Part shown: piece after piece, positions 1-9,283 of the stretch
Position numbering within the stretch: position 1 is the stretch's first letter
How the letters are laid out: each line of letters begins with the position of its first letter
Assembly: GCA_003151155.1 (NCBI GenBank)
Contig: PLWX01000072.1
Coordinates: 14,483-78,482 of the forward strand
DNA: 64,000 nucleotides
From: Acidobacteriaceae bacterium
GTDB lineage: Bacteria; Acidobacteriota; Terriglobia; Terriglobales; Acidobacteriaceae
Direction: 5' to 3'
Translations under genes and position numbers: made by a program
The notes under the pieces: model-generated
What the model was told of the DNA's origin: nothing
The model's input: only the letters and a program-made list of their open reading frames with translations
The model's database searches: none

Positions 1-1469
1 TCTGTGCGCAGCACGCGGTAGTCCGGCCCACGCAATGGCTTTGGTGCGATGTTCTGTGCCTGCCCGGTTCGTCGATCGTAGCGCGTGAGTTTTCCGCCAA
101 AAACAATATCCGGGTCCAACGGATCAGGTACGACGTATCCGTATTCTTCCGCGGCGACCGGATGCCACTCGCGCATCGTGATCTGACCGTCGTCGCCACG
201 GCTGGAAACACAGGCGGACCCGCTCTCCTGCTGCCCACCACACACTCGATAGGGAAATGCATTGTCGGTATTGACGTGGTACATCTGCGCAGTTGACTGG
301 TTGTACCAGGAACTCCAACTCTCGCCGCCATTCACCGTCACAATCGCGCCCTGGTCGCTGACGAGGCAGATGATGTTACTGTCGTTGGGATTGATCCAGA
401 TATTCTGGTAATCATCGCCTCCCGGCGCTCCGCGGAAGCCGGTCCACGTCTTCCCGCCATCGGTCGACTTCCAGGTGACCGTGCTGGTCATATAAAGCAC
501 ATCAGGGTTACGCGGATCGGCTTTCGGGACAGGCAGATCCCCACCGCCGATGCGTTGCGCGGGACGCGGATCGTCCGTGACGGTATTCCAAGTTGCTCCA
601 CCATCTTTCGATCCGTAGATATGAACTGCTTCCTTAGTGGCGACTGACGCATACAGTCGCTTGCTGTCGCTGGCAGCGATCGTCACGTCGGCTTGAATGA
701 TGCCGTCTGGCAATCCACCCGTAAGTTGGTTCCACGTCTGTCCGCCATCGGTGGACTTGTAGATTCCTCCGCGAGCGACGTTCCATTGTCCGTTTTCCCA
801 CGGACTTTCCCGCGATTCCCATAGTCCCGCATAAGCAACGTCAGGGTTGCTGGGGTCGATCTGAACGTCGGATGCCCCGACATTTTCGTCCTTGTACAAA
901 ACTCTCTGGAACGTTTGTCCGCCGTCGGTGGAGCGGAAGATCCCGCGCTCCGGATTTGGACCGTACGGGTGTCCGGCAACCGCGACAAGGAGTTTGTTAG
1001 GGTCTCGAGGATCGACGGCAATGGCGGGGATCTGCTGCCCATCGCGAAGACCCAGATGTGTCCAGCTTTTACCACCGTCGTTGCTTTTGTAAACGCCGTC
1101 GCCCACTGAAAGATCAGGACGATGGAGGCCTTCACCGCTGGAGACATAGATTGTTTTGGGATCGGAGGGTGCCACAGCCACGGCGCCAATCGACGCGGTC
1201 GGTTGCTGGTCGAAGAGCGGCTGCCAAGTGCGGCCGAAATCGTCCGTGCGCCACACACCTCCGTTCACCACGCCAATATAAAAAACGTTTGGCTGATTGG
1301 GTACGCCCGAAACGCTACGCGTGCGGCCGCCGCGAAGCGGTCCGATATTGCGCCAGTGCCACGCACTTTCTAAACCGGAAGGAAGCTGCTGAGCAAAAAG
1401 CAGGGAAGAGAGCAATACATAGCCGAACAAAATGACAGCGTGCGTGGAGCGGTTACGTATGAAAATCAA
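1..1469 (-). CDS. Secreted BNR/VPS10-type beta-propeller protein (3' end outside window)
   Basis: The frame stays open from a TTG at 1469 to the window edge (about 489 residues visible, C-terminus missing). The TTG is preceded by GGAGG with good spacing, and the product begins with a basic, hydrophobic signal peptide ending near LLFAQQ. The mature part opens with WRNIGPLRGGRTRSVSG, then shows repeated blades of the type GVWRTDDFGRTWQPL and GVYKSNDGGKSWTHL, i.e. BNR/Asp-box repeats of the sortilin (VPS10)/YVTN propeller class often annotated as glycosyl hydrolase in Acidobacteria. Family members are exported and of unproven activity; no catalytic residues can be assigned here. A glycosidase role would be inference only. 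Confidence 0.85.
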   Translation of the reverse strand, partial: MIFIRNRSTHAVILFGYVLLSSLLFAQQLPSGLESAWHWRNIGPLRGGRTRSVSGVPNQPNVFYIGVVNGGVWRTDDFGRTWQPLFDQQPTASIGAVAVAPSDPKTIYVSSGEGLHRPDLSVGDGVYKSNDGGKSWTHLGLRDGQQIPAIAVDPRDPNKLLVAVAGHPYGPNPERGIFRSTDGGQTFQRVLYKDENVGASDVQIDPSNPDVAYAGLWESRESPWENGQWNVARGGIYKSTDGGQTWNQLTGGLPDGIIQADVTIAASDSKRLYASVATKEAVHIYGSKDGGATWNTVTDDPRPAQRIGGGDLPVPKADPRNPDVLYMTSTVTWKSTDGGKTWTGFRGAPGGDDYQNIWINPNDSNIICLVSDQGAIVTVNGGESWSSWYNQSTAQMYHVNTDNAFPYRVCGGQQESGSACVSSRGDDGQITMREWHPVAAEEYGYVVPDPLDPDIVFGGKLTRYDRRTGQAQNIAPKPLRGPDYRVLRT

Positions 1470-1603
1470 TGGTCCCTCCGAGCGGGGTTCCCAACTAGCC
1501 AGGGTCAGCGTGCTGGGGTAACGAGCGGATGGAGGATATCGCATTCCGAGGAGGGGGAACAAACGGCGGGAGGACATTCGAAGGAGAGATTTGAGAATTC
1601 CCC

Positions 1604-1626
1604 GTGCTCGTCTTGCTGACGAGCAC
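1604..1626 (-). terminator. Hairpin downstream of actP
   Basis: GTGCTCGTC, a 5-nt loop and GACGAGCAC form a perfect 9-bp stem about 20 nt past the actP stop. There is no U-run on either side, so it is a transcript-end or mRNA-stability hairpin rather than a canonical Rho-independent terminator. Confidence 0.35.
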
Positions 1627-1645
1627 AGGGATCGTGGTTGGATCG

Positions 1646-3256
1646 TTAATGAGCGGTGGCTTTTTCTGCCCCCAAGCCAGTATTGGCTCGAACTTGCAGT
1701 TCCTTGAATCTCTCCTCGGCAAGATGATCCTTCCCGCCGACGAAAGTTCCGAGGATTGCCCCGAGGAAGCCGATCGGAATACTGAGAATTCCTGGATTCT
1801 CAAGCGGGAAGATCGGTGCCCGTTGGATAAGGTGACGCGCGGCTCCGACGACGGTGGGTGGATCGATACCCATGATGCTTGGTCCGAGGAAGATCAACAC
1901 GATCGATCCTACAAGACCGAAGGCCAACCCCATCACCGCTCCGGTGGTATTGAAGCGCCGCCAGAAGATGGAGAAGACGATCACCGGCAGGTTCGCCGAT
2001 GCCGCAACCGCAAACGCCAGCGCCACCAGGAATGCGACGTTGGCCTTGGGACCGAGGATGATTGCAATTGCGATCGCGATCGCGCCGACCACGAATGCCG
2101 TGATGCGCGCCACGGTACGCTCTTCACCAGCCTTGCGTTCTACGCCGTTGTGGATCACGTTCGTCCAAACGTCGTGTGCAAAGGATGTCGAAGCGCTGAT
2201 CGTCAATCCCGCGACCACCGCGAGAATGGTTGCAAACGCAATCGCAGAGATAAACGCGAAGAACACGTTTCCTCCAATCGCCTGCGCCAGCAACGGAGCA
2301 CTCATGTTGTTTCCGCCGTTCTTCGCGATATAGTCGCGGCCCACAATCGTGGCTGCTCCAAAACCGAGGAACGTCGTCATGATGTAGAAGGTGCCGATCA
2401 ATACCATTGCCCATACCACGCTGTTACGCGCGGTCTTCGCATCGGGAACGGTGTAGAAGCGAACCAGGATGTGCGGCAATCCGGCGGTGCCCAGGATCAG
2501 CGCCATGCCGAGCGAAATCAGTTCGAGGGCACCGTACGGAGGCTTAAAGCGAAGACCCGGTGTAAGGAAGTCTTTTACGACTTCTTTTCCGGCCGCATCG
2601 TGATATTTCACCTGGGTAATGGCGTTGAAGAACTCTGCGATGCTGAAGTGGAAGTGCGCCAGCACAAGCACACTGAGCAGGATCGTACCGCCCATCAAAA
2701 GAATGGCTTTTACGATCTGCACCCACGTTGTAGCGATCATGCCGCCGAAGACGACATAGACGATCATCAATATGCCGACGCTGATCACCGCGATGTGATA
2801 GCTAATGCCGCTGTCTTTCAGAAGCAGTGTCACCAGCGCGCCTGCACCGACCATCTGCGCGATCATGTAAAACGTGCTGACGGTGAGCGTGCTGAAAGAA
2901 GCCATGGCGCGCACCGGCCGCGGATTGAGGCGATATGCCAGCACGTCGGCCATCGTGTATTTACCGGCATTCCGCAGCGGTTCGGCGACAATCAGCAGCA
3001 CCGTCAGGTAGGCGACCAGCCAGCCGACGGAATACATAAAGCCGTCGTAGCCGAAGAAGGCGATCAGTCCGGCGATACCGAGGAACGATGCCGCGCTCAT
3101 GTAATCGCCGGCCACCGCTACTCCGTTTTGCCAGGCGGTGATCTGACGATTAGCGGCAAAGTATGAGGCCGACGATCCCGAACGACGCGAAGCCCAGGCG
3201 GTGATGCCAAGGGTCACGACAATGAAGCCGAGGAAGAGAACCAGAGTTGCATTCAT
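1646..3256 (-). CDS. actP: Cation/acetate symporter (SSS family)
   Basis: A 536-residue inner-membrane protein of the sodium:solute symporter family. The N-terminal [21 protein letters not shown] followed by [21 protein letters not shown] is characteristic of ActP/YjcG acetate permeases, as is the full length of about 540-550 residues with more than a dozen hydrophobic segments. ActP takes up acetate and similar short carboxylates with a cation. Its ATG shares one base with the TAA of the upstream DUF485 gene (TAATG), the same gene pairing as yjcH-actP in enterobacteria, so translation is likely coupled. No acetyl-CoA synthetase gene is present in the window. A CRP-like site lies upstream of the pair. 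Confidence 0.93.
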   Translation of the reverse strand: MNATLVLFLGFIVVTLGITAWASRRSGSSASYFAANRQITAWQNGVAVAGDYMSAASFLGIAGLIAFFGYDGFMYSVGWLVAYLTVLLIVAEPLRNAGKYTMADVLAYRLNPRPVRAMASFSTLTVSTFYMIAQMVGAGALVTLLLKDSGISYHIAVISVGILMIVYVVFGGMIATTWVQIVKAILLMGGTILLSVLVLAHFHFSIAEFFNAITQVKYHDAAGKEVVKDFLTPGLRFKPPYGALELISLGMALILGTAGLPHILVRFYTVPDAKTARNSVVWAMVLIGTFYIMTTFLGFGAATIVGRDYIAKNGGNNMSAPLLAQAIGGNVFFAFISAIAFATILAVVAGLTISASTSFAHDVWTNVIHNGVERKAGEERTVARITAFVVGAIAIAIAIILGPKANVAFLVALAFAVAASANLPVIVFSIFWRRFNTTGAVMGLAFGLVGSIVLIFLGPSIMGIDPPTVVGAARHLIQRAPIFPLENPGILSIPIGFLGAILGTFVGGKDHLAEERFKELQVRANTGLGAEKATAH

Positions 3257-3633
3257 TACTGTTTCCCTCCGTCCTGGAACCAGCCTTCTTTCCTCAAGTG
3301 CTCCATAATGTGGGCACCGTACATGTCAAACTTCTTGGCCGCATGCACGTAAAGAGCGGCGATCGTCCATGCCATGAAGAACTGCGACAGTGCGAACAGG
3401 TAAGCCAGGTTTACCGGCCCCCACACCTTCTTGCTCATGAAGGCCGGCGCATAGCCGACGAGGATAGGAAGCGCGAAGTAATACACGATGAAAAATATGG
3501 TTGCCGGCACGACGAATCCAACTCTTGCCAGCAACAACAGACGGAACTCGTCCATTTCAGAAACACGATCCCATTGCGTTTTACCGTCCATGGTCTTCGT
3601 GTTATTGGTTAGCGGCGCATTCGGGATTGCCAT
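3256..3633 (-). CDS. DUF485 membrane protein (YjcH-like), ActP partner
   Basis: A 125-residue protein with two strongly hydrophobic segments (about 38-58 and 75-97) and the DUF485 pattern: a helix [19 protein letters not shown], then [12 protein letters not shown] and a second helix around [18 protein letters not shown]. The ATG at 3633 has a clear AAGGAGA ribosome site. DUF485 proteins are almost always encoded directly before ActP-type acetate symporters, as here; the molecular role is unknown, and an accessory or regulatory subunit is the usual guess. The N-terminus carries a non-conserved hydrophilic stretch of about 25 residues. Confidence 0.9.
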   Translation of the reverse strand: MAIPNAPLTNNTKTMDGKTQWDRVSEMDEFRLLLLARVGFVVPATIFFIVYYFALPILVGYAPAFMSKKVWGPVNLAYLFALSQFFMAWTIAALYVHAAKKFDMYGAHIMEHLRKEGWFQDGGKQ

Positions 3634-3958
3634 CCAGTCTTCTCCTTGGGTCAGAGGCTCTTTGCTGTAATCAATTACCGACTTCGTACAAGGGACAAAA
3701 AGGATCTAGCAGAATGCAAGAATTCACCCCGCCATCCCGGCCCGCCCATCGCGTGGGCAGGGATTGTGGAGCATAGGCCCAAATTGATCTGTGATACATA
3801 TCACAGGGCTATGTACAAGTCACTGGTTCTGTAGACGAAAAGAGGGAAGCCGGGCCGTTCCCCAAGGGGGCTGTAACGTTCTGTTCACATTCAGCGTTTA
3901 GCCGGGCCTCGGGCTTGTTAAGTTAAGATGTCAGCGCCGCACCCTGGAGGCAACCTCG
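3634..3958. other. Divergent intergenic region, 325 bp
   Basis: No gene seen. It must hold promoters for the DUF485-actP pair (minus) and the 3959 gene (plus). The only strong signal is the CRP-like palindrome at 3790-3805 near its centre. The run at 3700-3780 is GC-rich with no convincing -35/-10 pair. Confidence 0.6.
3790..3805. promoter_or_regulatory. CRP/FNR-family operator candidate
   Basis: TGTGATACATATCACA fits TGTGA-N6-TCACA exactly and extends to an 8-bp-arm inverted repeat (3789-3806). It is about 160 nt from both the DUF485-actP start and the start at 3959. In Escherichia coli the acs-yjcH-actP operon is CRP-controlled, so control of the acetate genes is the likelier reading. No CRP/FNR regulator gene is in the window. 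Confidence 0.6.
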
Positions 3959-4396
3959 ATGAGTTCTACTGTTCCGCAGTCGTTTAAGAATCATGTTCGC
4001 TTCGATCCGCCCTTCCACTTCTTTGTTCTTCCTGTATTCACCTTCGCAGTCGTGTGGTCGATCGTCCACCTCGTTCGCCACTTCGGATACCACAGCGCCG
4101 GATTGGTCGTCCTCTTCATGGCTGCTCTGGTACTCGCCGTTAAGACGAGGTTTTACGCTCTCAAGGTGCAAACCCGGGTCATCCGCCTCGAAGAGCGTCT
4201 GCGACTCTATACCTTGCTTTCGGACCCCCTCCGATCGCGGATCCCTGAGCTTAACGAGGCTCAACTGGTGGGCCTCCGCTTTGCCAGCGACGGGGAATGT
4301 CCGGCATTAATGGAACAGGCGCTTGCGAGCAGCCTGAAGAACCCCGAAATCAAGAAAGCCGTCAAGCAATGGCGTGCCGACCAGTGGCGCGTCTGA
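3959..4396 (+). CDS. DUF6526-like membrane protein, function unknown
   Basis: A 145-residue protein: short polar N-terminus, one hydrophobic segment at about 22-40 and a second at about 45-62, followed by a cytosolic helical tail beginning at KTRFYALKVQTRVIRLEERLRLYTLL. This layout (two membrane helices, then a conserved R-x-x-R-L-E-E-R-L-R helix) resembles the DUF6526 family; I know of no assigned function. The stop lies inside the start region of the following pseudouridine synthase gene (23-nt overlap), suggesting co-transcription, though the two proteins are not obviously related in role. Confidence 0.7.
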   Translation: MSSTVPQSFKNHVRFDPPFHFFVLPVFTFAVVWSIVHLVRHFGYHSAGLVVLFMAALVLAVKTRFYALKVQTRVIRLEERLRLYTLLSDPLRSRIPELNEAQLVGLRFASDGECPALMEQALASSLKNPEIKKAVKQWRADQWRV

Positions 4397-5177
4397 GCCC
4401 AGCGTGCCGGGCAGATCAAACCTGAGCTTGCGGAAACTGAAAGTTGCTTCCGGCGAGCGTCGCGTCGGCCTCGCCCGAGCCCTGTCGAAGCTCGGCTACT
4501 GTTCCCGCTCCCAAGCCTTTGACCTGATCCGCCAGGGTAAAGTCAGCGTCAACGGGCGGGTTCGCCACGACGCCGAACTGCCGGTCGATCTTCAGCGCGA
4601 CCACCTCACCGTCGCTGGCCAGCATGTCGCCCTGGCGGAATCGATCTATCTCCTCCTCAACAAGCCGCGCGGCCTCGTCACCACCGCCGGCGACGAAAAG
4701 GGCAGGGAAACCGTTTACTCCCTCCTACCAAAAGAAACACCGTGGGTCGGCCCCGTCGGCCGTCTCGACAAAGCGAGTGAAGGTCTCCTCCTTCTGACCA
4801 ACGATTCGGAGTGGGCCGCTCGCATTACCGATCCCACCTCACATCTGACGAAGAACTATCACGTCCAGATCGCCGCTTTGCCAAGCGATGGATTAGTCGA
4901 ACAGCTACTACGCGGGATCCGTCATGACGGCGAGTTGCTGCGCGCCCGACAGGCCGGTGTGTTGCGTACCGGCCAGAAGAACAGTTGGCTGGAGATCGTG
5001 TTAGAGGAAGGAAGAAACCGTCAGATCCGGCGCATGTTCCGGGCACTAGAGATTGAGGTTCTCCGCCTCATCCGTGTCTCCATTGGCCCGCTCCAACTCG
5101 GCGACCTCGAAAAAGGAGCCTGCCGTCCGCTCACGTCCTCCGAGAAGCAAGCCTTAGACCACGCATTCCGCCCGTAA
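4374..5177 (+). CDS. rRNA pseudouridine synthase, RsuA/RluB/E/F family
   Basis: A 267-residue protein with an N-terminal S4 RNA-binding domain (about 32-75, LARALSKLGYCSRSQAFDLI) and a pseudouridine synthase domain from about 90. The signature GPVGRLDKASEGLLLLTND carries the catalytic Asp at position 132; RNRQIRRMF near 215 is the conserved C-terminal motif. It converts a specific uridine in rRNA to pseudouridine; which site (RluB-, RsuA- or RluF-like) cannot be decided here. The GTG start overlaps the previous gene by 23 nt with no good ribosome site, and the first 25-30 residues are not typical of the family, so the real start could lie slightly downstream. Confidence 0.9.
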   Translation: MPTSGASEPSVPGRSNLSLRKLKVASGERRVGLARALSKLGYCSRSQAFDLIRQGKVSVNGRVRHDAELPVDLQRDHLTVAGQHVALAESIYLLLNKPRGLVTTAGDEKGRETVYSLLPKETPWVGPVGRLDKASEGLLLLTNDSEWAARITDPTSHLTKNYHVQIAALPSDGLVEQLLRGIRHDGELLRARQAGVLRTGQKNSWLEIVLEEGRNRQIRRMFRALEIEVLRLIRVSIGPLQLGDLEKGACRPLTSSEKQALDHAFRP

Positions 5178-5229
5178 CGCGGTTTCGTCGAGAGTTGTTG
5201 CTTTCCGTTCAGGAATCAACTATCAAAGT

Positions 5230-6342
5230 GTGTTCCCCATGAACGCGAAGAAGAAAAAGGGCGCCTCGACGATTCGCGATGTTGCTGCCGAGAGTGGATT
5301 CTCTCCGGCAACGGTTTCCATCGTGCTCAATAATGCGCCTCTCTCGCGATACATCCAGGCGACGACCAAGGAGCGTATCGTTAAAGCCGCGCGCAAGCTT
5401 GGGTATCAGCCGAATCAGTTAGCGCGTTCGCTTCGCAGTCGCCGCAACAACACCATTGGCCTGGTGGTTTTCGATATTACCGACCCCTATTGCACTCCTA
5501 TCTTGCGTGGCATCGAAAACAGTCTGTATCAATCCTCGTATGTCTCCATCCTGGCCGATGCCCACAACGAACTCACCCGCTTCGAGCGCTATCTCGAGAT
5601 GCTGCTGGAGCGCCGCGTCGAAGCCATGATCGTCGTCGCCAACTGGACGTTGGTCGACATCAACCTCCTCGCCGATCTTGAGAAGCGCAATATCCCTACC
5701 GTCGTCATCGGACGCGAACTCGAAAAAGACACCATCAACTCCATCATGGTCGATAACGAGAGCGGCGGCCGCATCGCTCTCCAGCATCTCTATTCCTTGC
5801 AGCACCGCAAAATCGCTTTCGTGCGCGGCCCCAGCATGGTCGTTGATAGCCCAATCCGTTGGGCTGGAATCAACAGCTATGCCCAAACTGTCGGACTCCC
5901 CATCGATCCCAAACTTGTGATTGAACTGCCCGATCGCAAAGAGCCAAACTCGGGCTTCGAAGGCGGCTACCGTGCCGTGGAGGAACTTCTGCGGCGGAAA
6001 AAGCCGTTCTCAGCCGTGCTTGCGTTCGACGACATGACCGCCCTCGGTGTGATGCGCGGACTGACCGAGCGTGGCATCCGCGTGCCCGACCAGTGCTCTG
6101 TGATCGGCTTCGACGACGTTGCCCCCGCCGCGCTCGCCATTCCTGCGCTAACAACCGTTCGCCAACCGATGGAAGCCATGGGATCTCTCGCCGTTGAGAT
6201 CGTCGTCGAATCTTTGAGCTCCGACCTGCGTCCCGGAGAAATCTCTGTGGTGCATCGTAAGATGGCGCCCGAACTCGTGGTTCGCGAATCCACCCGGGCC
6301 GCCGGTACCATCAGGGCGACTCCCGCCCTGGGTGACGATTAA
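5230..6342 (+). CDS. LacI-family transcriptional regulator
   Basis: A 370-residue regulator: helix-turn-helix at about 13-35 (TIRDVAAESGFSPATVSIVL), hinge helix around YQPNQLARSLRSRR, then a periplasmic-binding-protein-like effector domain (NTIGLVVFDITDPYC onward) ending with the usual VIGFDDVAPAALAIPALTTVRQP block. Length is slightly above the family norm because of a polar tail. The frame opens at GTG 5230; ATG 5239 is an equally possible start, and neither has a strong ribosome site. The effector is unknown. A perfect 14-bp palindrome overlapping its own stop codon (6339-6352) is a candidate operator in front of the creatininase-like gene, pointing to local control. Confidence 0.93.
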   Translation: MFPMNAKKKKGASTIRDVAAESGFSPATVSIVLNNAPLSRYIQATTKERIVKAARKLGYQPNQLARSLRSRRNNTIGLVVFDITDPYCTPILRGIENSLYQSSYVSILADAHNELTRFERYLEMLLERRVEAMIVVANWTLVDINLLADLEKRNIPTVVIGRELEKDTINSIMVDNESGGRIALQHLYSLQHRKIAFVRGPSMVVDSPIRWAGINSYAQTVGLPIDPKLVIELPDRKEPNSGFEGGYRAVEELLRRKKPFSAVLAFDDMTALGVMRGLTERGIRVPDQCSVIGFDDVAPAALAIPALTTVRQPMEAMGSLAVEIVVESLSSDLRPGEISVVHRKMAPELVVRESTRAAGTIRATPALGDD

Positions 6343-6352
6343 ACCGGTTTAA
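6339..6352. promoter_or_regulatory. LacI-type operator candidate
   Basis: TTAAACCGGTTTAA is a perfect palindrome with the central CpG (AACCGGTT) typical of LacI-family operators. It overlaps the stop codon of the LacI-type gene and lies about 70 nt before the ATG of the creatininase-like gene. Confidence 0.5.
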
Positions 6353-6421
6353 AGTGGCCTTCAAGGTGTAATCTTTTGGCGCGCAATTTTCTGCGCGATC
6401 CTGTATTCCTAGCGAGGGCCT

Positions 6422-7297
6422 ATGAACGCACGCCGCATTGTTCTCCCGTTGATTATTTTTGCGTTGTCACTCTCTGCCCACTCCCAGGAGAAGCTTTCCG
6501 TGAAATGGGAAGAACTCACTGCTTCCGATTTCGTGAGAGGTATCGAGTTGGCGCACAACACCTGTGCGTTGCCGATTGGAATTCTTGAGAAGCATGGTCC
6601 GCATATGCCGATCGGCACCGATCTACTCAACGTGCGTTACGCCACGGTGGCAGGAGCGCAAAAGGAATACGTTGTTGTTTTTCCCGAGTACTACTTCGGA
6701 CAGATCTTCGAAGCGCGCCACGAACCCGGCACCATCGCCTATAGCCTTGAGTTGCAACTCAAGCTTCTGCAGGAGACGGTGAACGAGATGGCCCGGAACG
6801 GATGCAAGAAGATCGTGATCGTTAACGGTCACGGTGGAAATGAAAGTTTGCTTCCGTTGTTCGCGCAATCCCAATTAGCATTCCCGCACGACTTTGCCGT
6901 TTTCGTCTACGGCTTGCCGAAGTTGGATGTCCCCGGACGCCCCGCACAACGCGACCACAACGATATGCATGCGGGCGCCAGCGAGACTTCGCACATGATG
7001 GTGTCGCATCCCGACTTGCTGCGCATGGATCGCACCAAGCAGGAGTCAGGCGCCGATCAGGATCATCTGAAGCTGCCCGACAGCCTTTACACCGGGATCT
7101 GGTGGTACGCGAAATTTCCCGACCACTTCGCCGGAGATCCTTCGACGGCTAGCAAAGAACTCGGTGCCTTCGACATGAACACTTGGGCAAACAGCCTCGC
7201 CGACGCCTTCCGCGCGGTGAAAGCCGACCAGGACACGATTCGTCTACAGAACGAGTTCTTCGAGAAAACCAAGAATCCGCTTGCGACCAAACAGTAA
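6422..7297 (+). CDS. Secreted creatininase-family amidohydrolase
   Basis: A 291-residue protein with a signal peptide (basic MNARR, hydrophobic core, Ala-His-Ser near 20) followed by a creatininase/MftE-like fold. The metal ligands expected for the family are visible: Glu56 and His58 in ILEKHGPHMPIGTD with Asp67, the NGHGGNE motif, and a C-terminal Glu in HAGASETS. Family members hydrolyse cyclic or linear amides (creatinine, formamidopyrimidine, mycofactocin precursor) with two metal ions. An exported member is unusual compared with the cytosolic textbook enzymes; the substrate is unknown. A GAGGG ribosome site precedes the ATG. It sits behind the LacI-type gene and its candidate operator. 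Confidence 0.85.
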   Translation: MNARRIVLPLIIFALSLSAHSQEKLSVKWEELTASDFVRGIELAHNTCALPIGILEKHGPHMPIGTDLLNVRYATVAGAQKEYVVVFPEYYFGQIFEARHEPGTIAYSLELQLKLLQETVNEMARNGCKKIVIVNGHGGNESLLPLFAQSQLAFPHDFAVFVYGLPKLDVPGRPAQRDHNDMHAGASETSHMMVSHPDLLRMDRTKQESGADQDHLKLPDSLYTGIWWYAKFPDHFAGDPSTASKELGAFDMNTWANSLADAFRAVKADQDTIRLQNEFFEKTKNPLATKQ

Positions 7298-7300
7298 TCG

Positions 7301-9217
7301 CTACCTCTTAAGCGCGAGGACTTCGTTAACCGCTCGATACGCCTGGTCAATCGCGGCGTCGGTGTAAGCCGTCGCTGCGGCATCTGAGTTCGCAATCGAG
7401 ATTCGTCCAAAGGACTTGCGCCCGATCACGTGCGGCCGTTCATTCTCCGGAACGTCGGGATCGAAGAGCGAGTTATAACCGTACGCGTAGCCGTGCGCCC
7501 ATCGGTTCACCGTGATCCCTGCAATGTCGCGCGCCGGGTCGAAGCCTTCCTTTCCGAACATCCGTGCCAGTTGATCGCGAATGTTTCGCTCGAAGGTTTC
7601 ATACGGAGTGGTGAACAGCTCCATACGTCCTGCACGATATTGATCTTTTTGTGGCAGCCCCAGCTTGCAGGGCGTGCGCAACATAAACAGCACCATCGGC
7701 TCGTCCGGATGGCTGGGGAACTTATACGTGCCGATGCTGACCGGGAAATCCAGCGCGACGTACACGTGATAGCTTCCTGGGCAAACGACCTGCCACATCC
7801 CGAGCTTCTCGAACATTTGCCAATTGCGAATCGCGACGTGCGTATACACCAGCGGCGCTTTCACGCCCTCCGCGAGAGCATCTTTCTGCTTCGCCGGGAG
7901 TTCAGGACACAGGTAGGGAATCATCATGTTGTAGCAGGCCATTACGCAGGCCTTTCCAACCACGCTCCGCACTTTGCCGTCCTGCATATACCGCACTTCT
8001 ACTTGCTTCGCAGTCGCAATGTCGCCCACATGCTGTGCGCGGACTACCGTGCTGTTCAGACGGATGCGCAGCGGTGATTCCGCGCGATCCAACTTGCCAT
8101 AATCCGCATGCGCGGTTACGACGTCTTCCATCGTGTGTCCCGGCATCGCTTCCGGCAGTAGATTTCGAACCAACAATCGTGCCACCGAGGCATTGCCGTC
8201 CGGGAAGTGGAAGATGTATGGCTCCTGCTTTTCTTCGCCACGGCCTTCGCTCGCGTTGCCGAGACCCAATCCATCCAGTCCGGCATAATGAATGCCGTAA
8301 TCGTCCCCCGCCTGCAAAATCGCACTTGTCGGTACCGCTTCAATGTTCACGCAGAACAGATCATTGGTGCGCGATTGAAAAAAGGGAAGCACTTCAGGCG
8401 TGCACTTCGCGTATTTCGTGAGGTAGTCGGCGTAGCTGGTCTTCGCCAGCTTGGCGATTTTTTCTTCGCGCGACATGCCGGGCAAGTAATCGACTTTTTC
8501 TGTGTACACGCGCGCCAAGTCGCGCTGCGCCGCAGCCGACAGCGGTGTCTTCTTCACCCACTCCTGCCATGGCGTGGAAAACATTCCCGGCACCAGGCGA
8601 TCTTCGCCGAACGTTTCTTTATCGAAGAAATTTGCAGTACCGAGCTTCGCATAAAGCTTTTGATCGTAGTCCTTGTAAAACTTTTTGGGCTCGATACCCA
8701 AGTCCTTGAGCACGCCCTTGGCAACCGTGCTGTATTCCGAAGGGCTTTCGATCGACTGCGTCCCACCGTATCCGAGGAGCATTCGGTTGCCGGCGCGGAA
8801 TTCATTGCGCTTCGCGTGTCCGCCGAAATCGTCGTGATTATCTAGGATCAAGATGCGCGCATTCTTTCCCGCCTGCTTGCGATAGAAATGCGCTGCCGCT
8901 AATCCGCTGATGCCGCCACCGACAATCACCAGGTCGTATTCTTCGCCCGTTGGGTCCGGTTGCGAATCGGCCTTAGCGAAGTCGCCATCGCGCAACTGGT
9001 GCGCGTATGTATACGACCCCTCGTGGTTGCCGCGCATCCCCGTGAGCGCGGGCGGGTAGTACTCTCCCGCCGCCGGGGCATCGGGTTTGTCGAATGCGTT
9101 GAGAATCTGAGGTGCGACGAGCGCGCCGCCTACGGTCAGGGCCACGCCGTTGAGGAAATCGCGGCGGGTAATGCTGCGGTCCATCCCAAGCTGATGGTCC
9201 CGCTTCTTGTCATCCAT
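7301..9217 (-). CDS. Tat-exported FAD-dependent oxidoreductase (spermidine dehydrogenase-like)
   Basis: A 638-residue protein. Residues 16-24 (SITRRDFLN) form a twin-arginine motif before a short hydrophobic stretch, indicating folded export by Tat. From about 93, [17 protein letters not shown] is the FAD-binding Rossmann motif, followed by [17 protein letters not shown], a hallmark of the flavin amine-oxidase-like group that includes SpdH spermidine dehydrogenases. The C-terminal [16 protein letters not shown] and [11 protein letters not shown] are the conserved FAD-contacting end. Overall likeness to SpdH is good, but polyamine specificity is not proven. Its stop lies 3 nt from that of the creatininase-like gene (convergent), with no clear terminator between. 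Confidence 0.85.
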   Translation of the reverse strand: MDDKKRDHQLGMDRSITRRDFLNGVALTVGGALVAPQILNAFDKPDAPAAGEYYPPALTGMRGNHEGSYTYAHQLRDGDFAKADSQPDPTGEEYDLVIVGGGISGLAAAHFYRKQAGKNARILILDNHDDFGGHAKRNEFRAGNRMLLGYGGTQSIESPSEYSTVAKGVLKDLGIEPKKFYKDYDQKLYAKLGTANFFDKETFGEDRLVPGMFSTPWQEWVKKTPLSAAAQRDLARVYTEKVDYLPGMSREEKIAKLAKTSYADYLTKYAKCTPEVLPFFQSRTNDLFCVNIEAVPTSAILQAGDDYGIHYAGLDGLGLGNASEGRGEEKQEPYIFHFPDGNASVARLLVRNLLPEAMPGHTMEDVVTAHADYGKLDRAESPLRIRLNSTVVRAQHVGDIATAKQVEVRYMQDGKVRSVVGKACVMACYNMMIPYLCPELPAKQKDALAEGVKAPLVYTHVAIRNWQMFEKLGMWQVVCPGSYHVYVALDFPVSIGTYKFPSHPDEPMVLFMLRTPCKLGLPQKDQYRAGRMELFTTPYETFERNIRDQLARMFGKEGFDPARDIAGITVNRWAHGYAYGYNSLFDPDVPENERPHVIGRKSFGRISIANSDAAATAYTDAAIDQAYRAVNEVLALKR

Positions 9218-9283
9218 GTTCCCGTTACCAGGTTTCGGTAGAGTGGCCGCGATTATAGCTCTCGAGTCGCTCTCTGCCCAGCC

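Noticed and set aside
1604-3166. Long open frame (520 codons) on the plus strand opposite actP
   Set aside because: It mirrors the actP coding frame, has a low-complexity, charge-heavy product and no ribosome site; ActP is unmistakable.
3690-3760. Sigma-54 promoter (GG/GC with 10-nt spacing) upstream of the DUF485 gene on the minus strand
   Set aside because: Only the two dinucleotides fit; the TGGCAC part of the consensus is missing.
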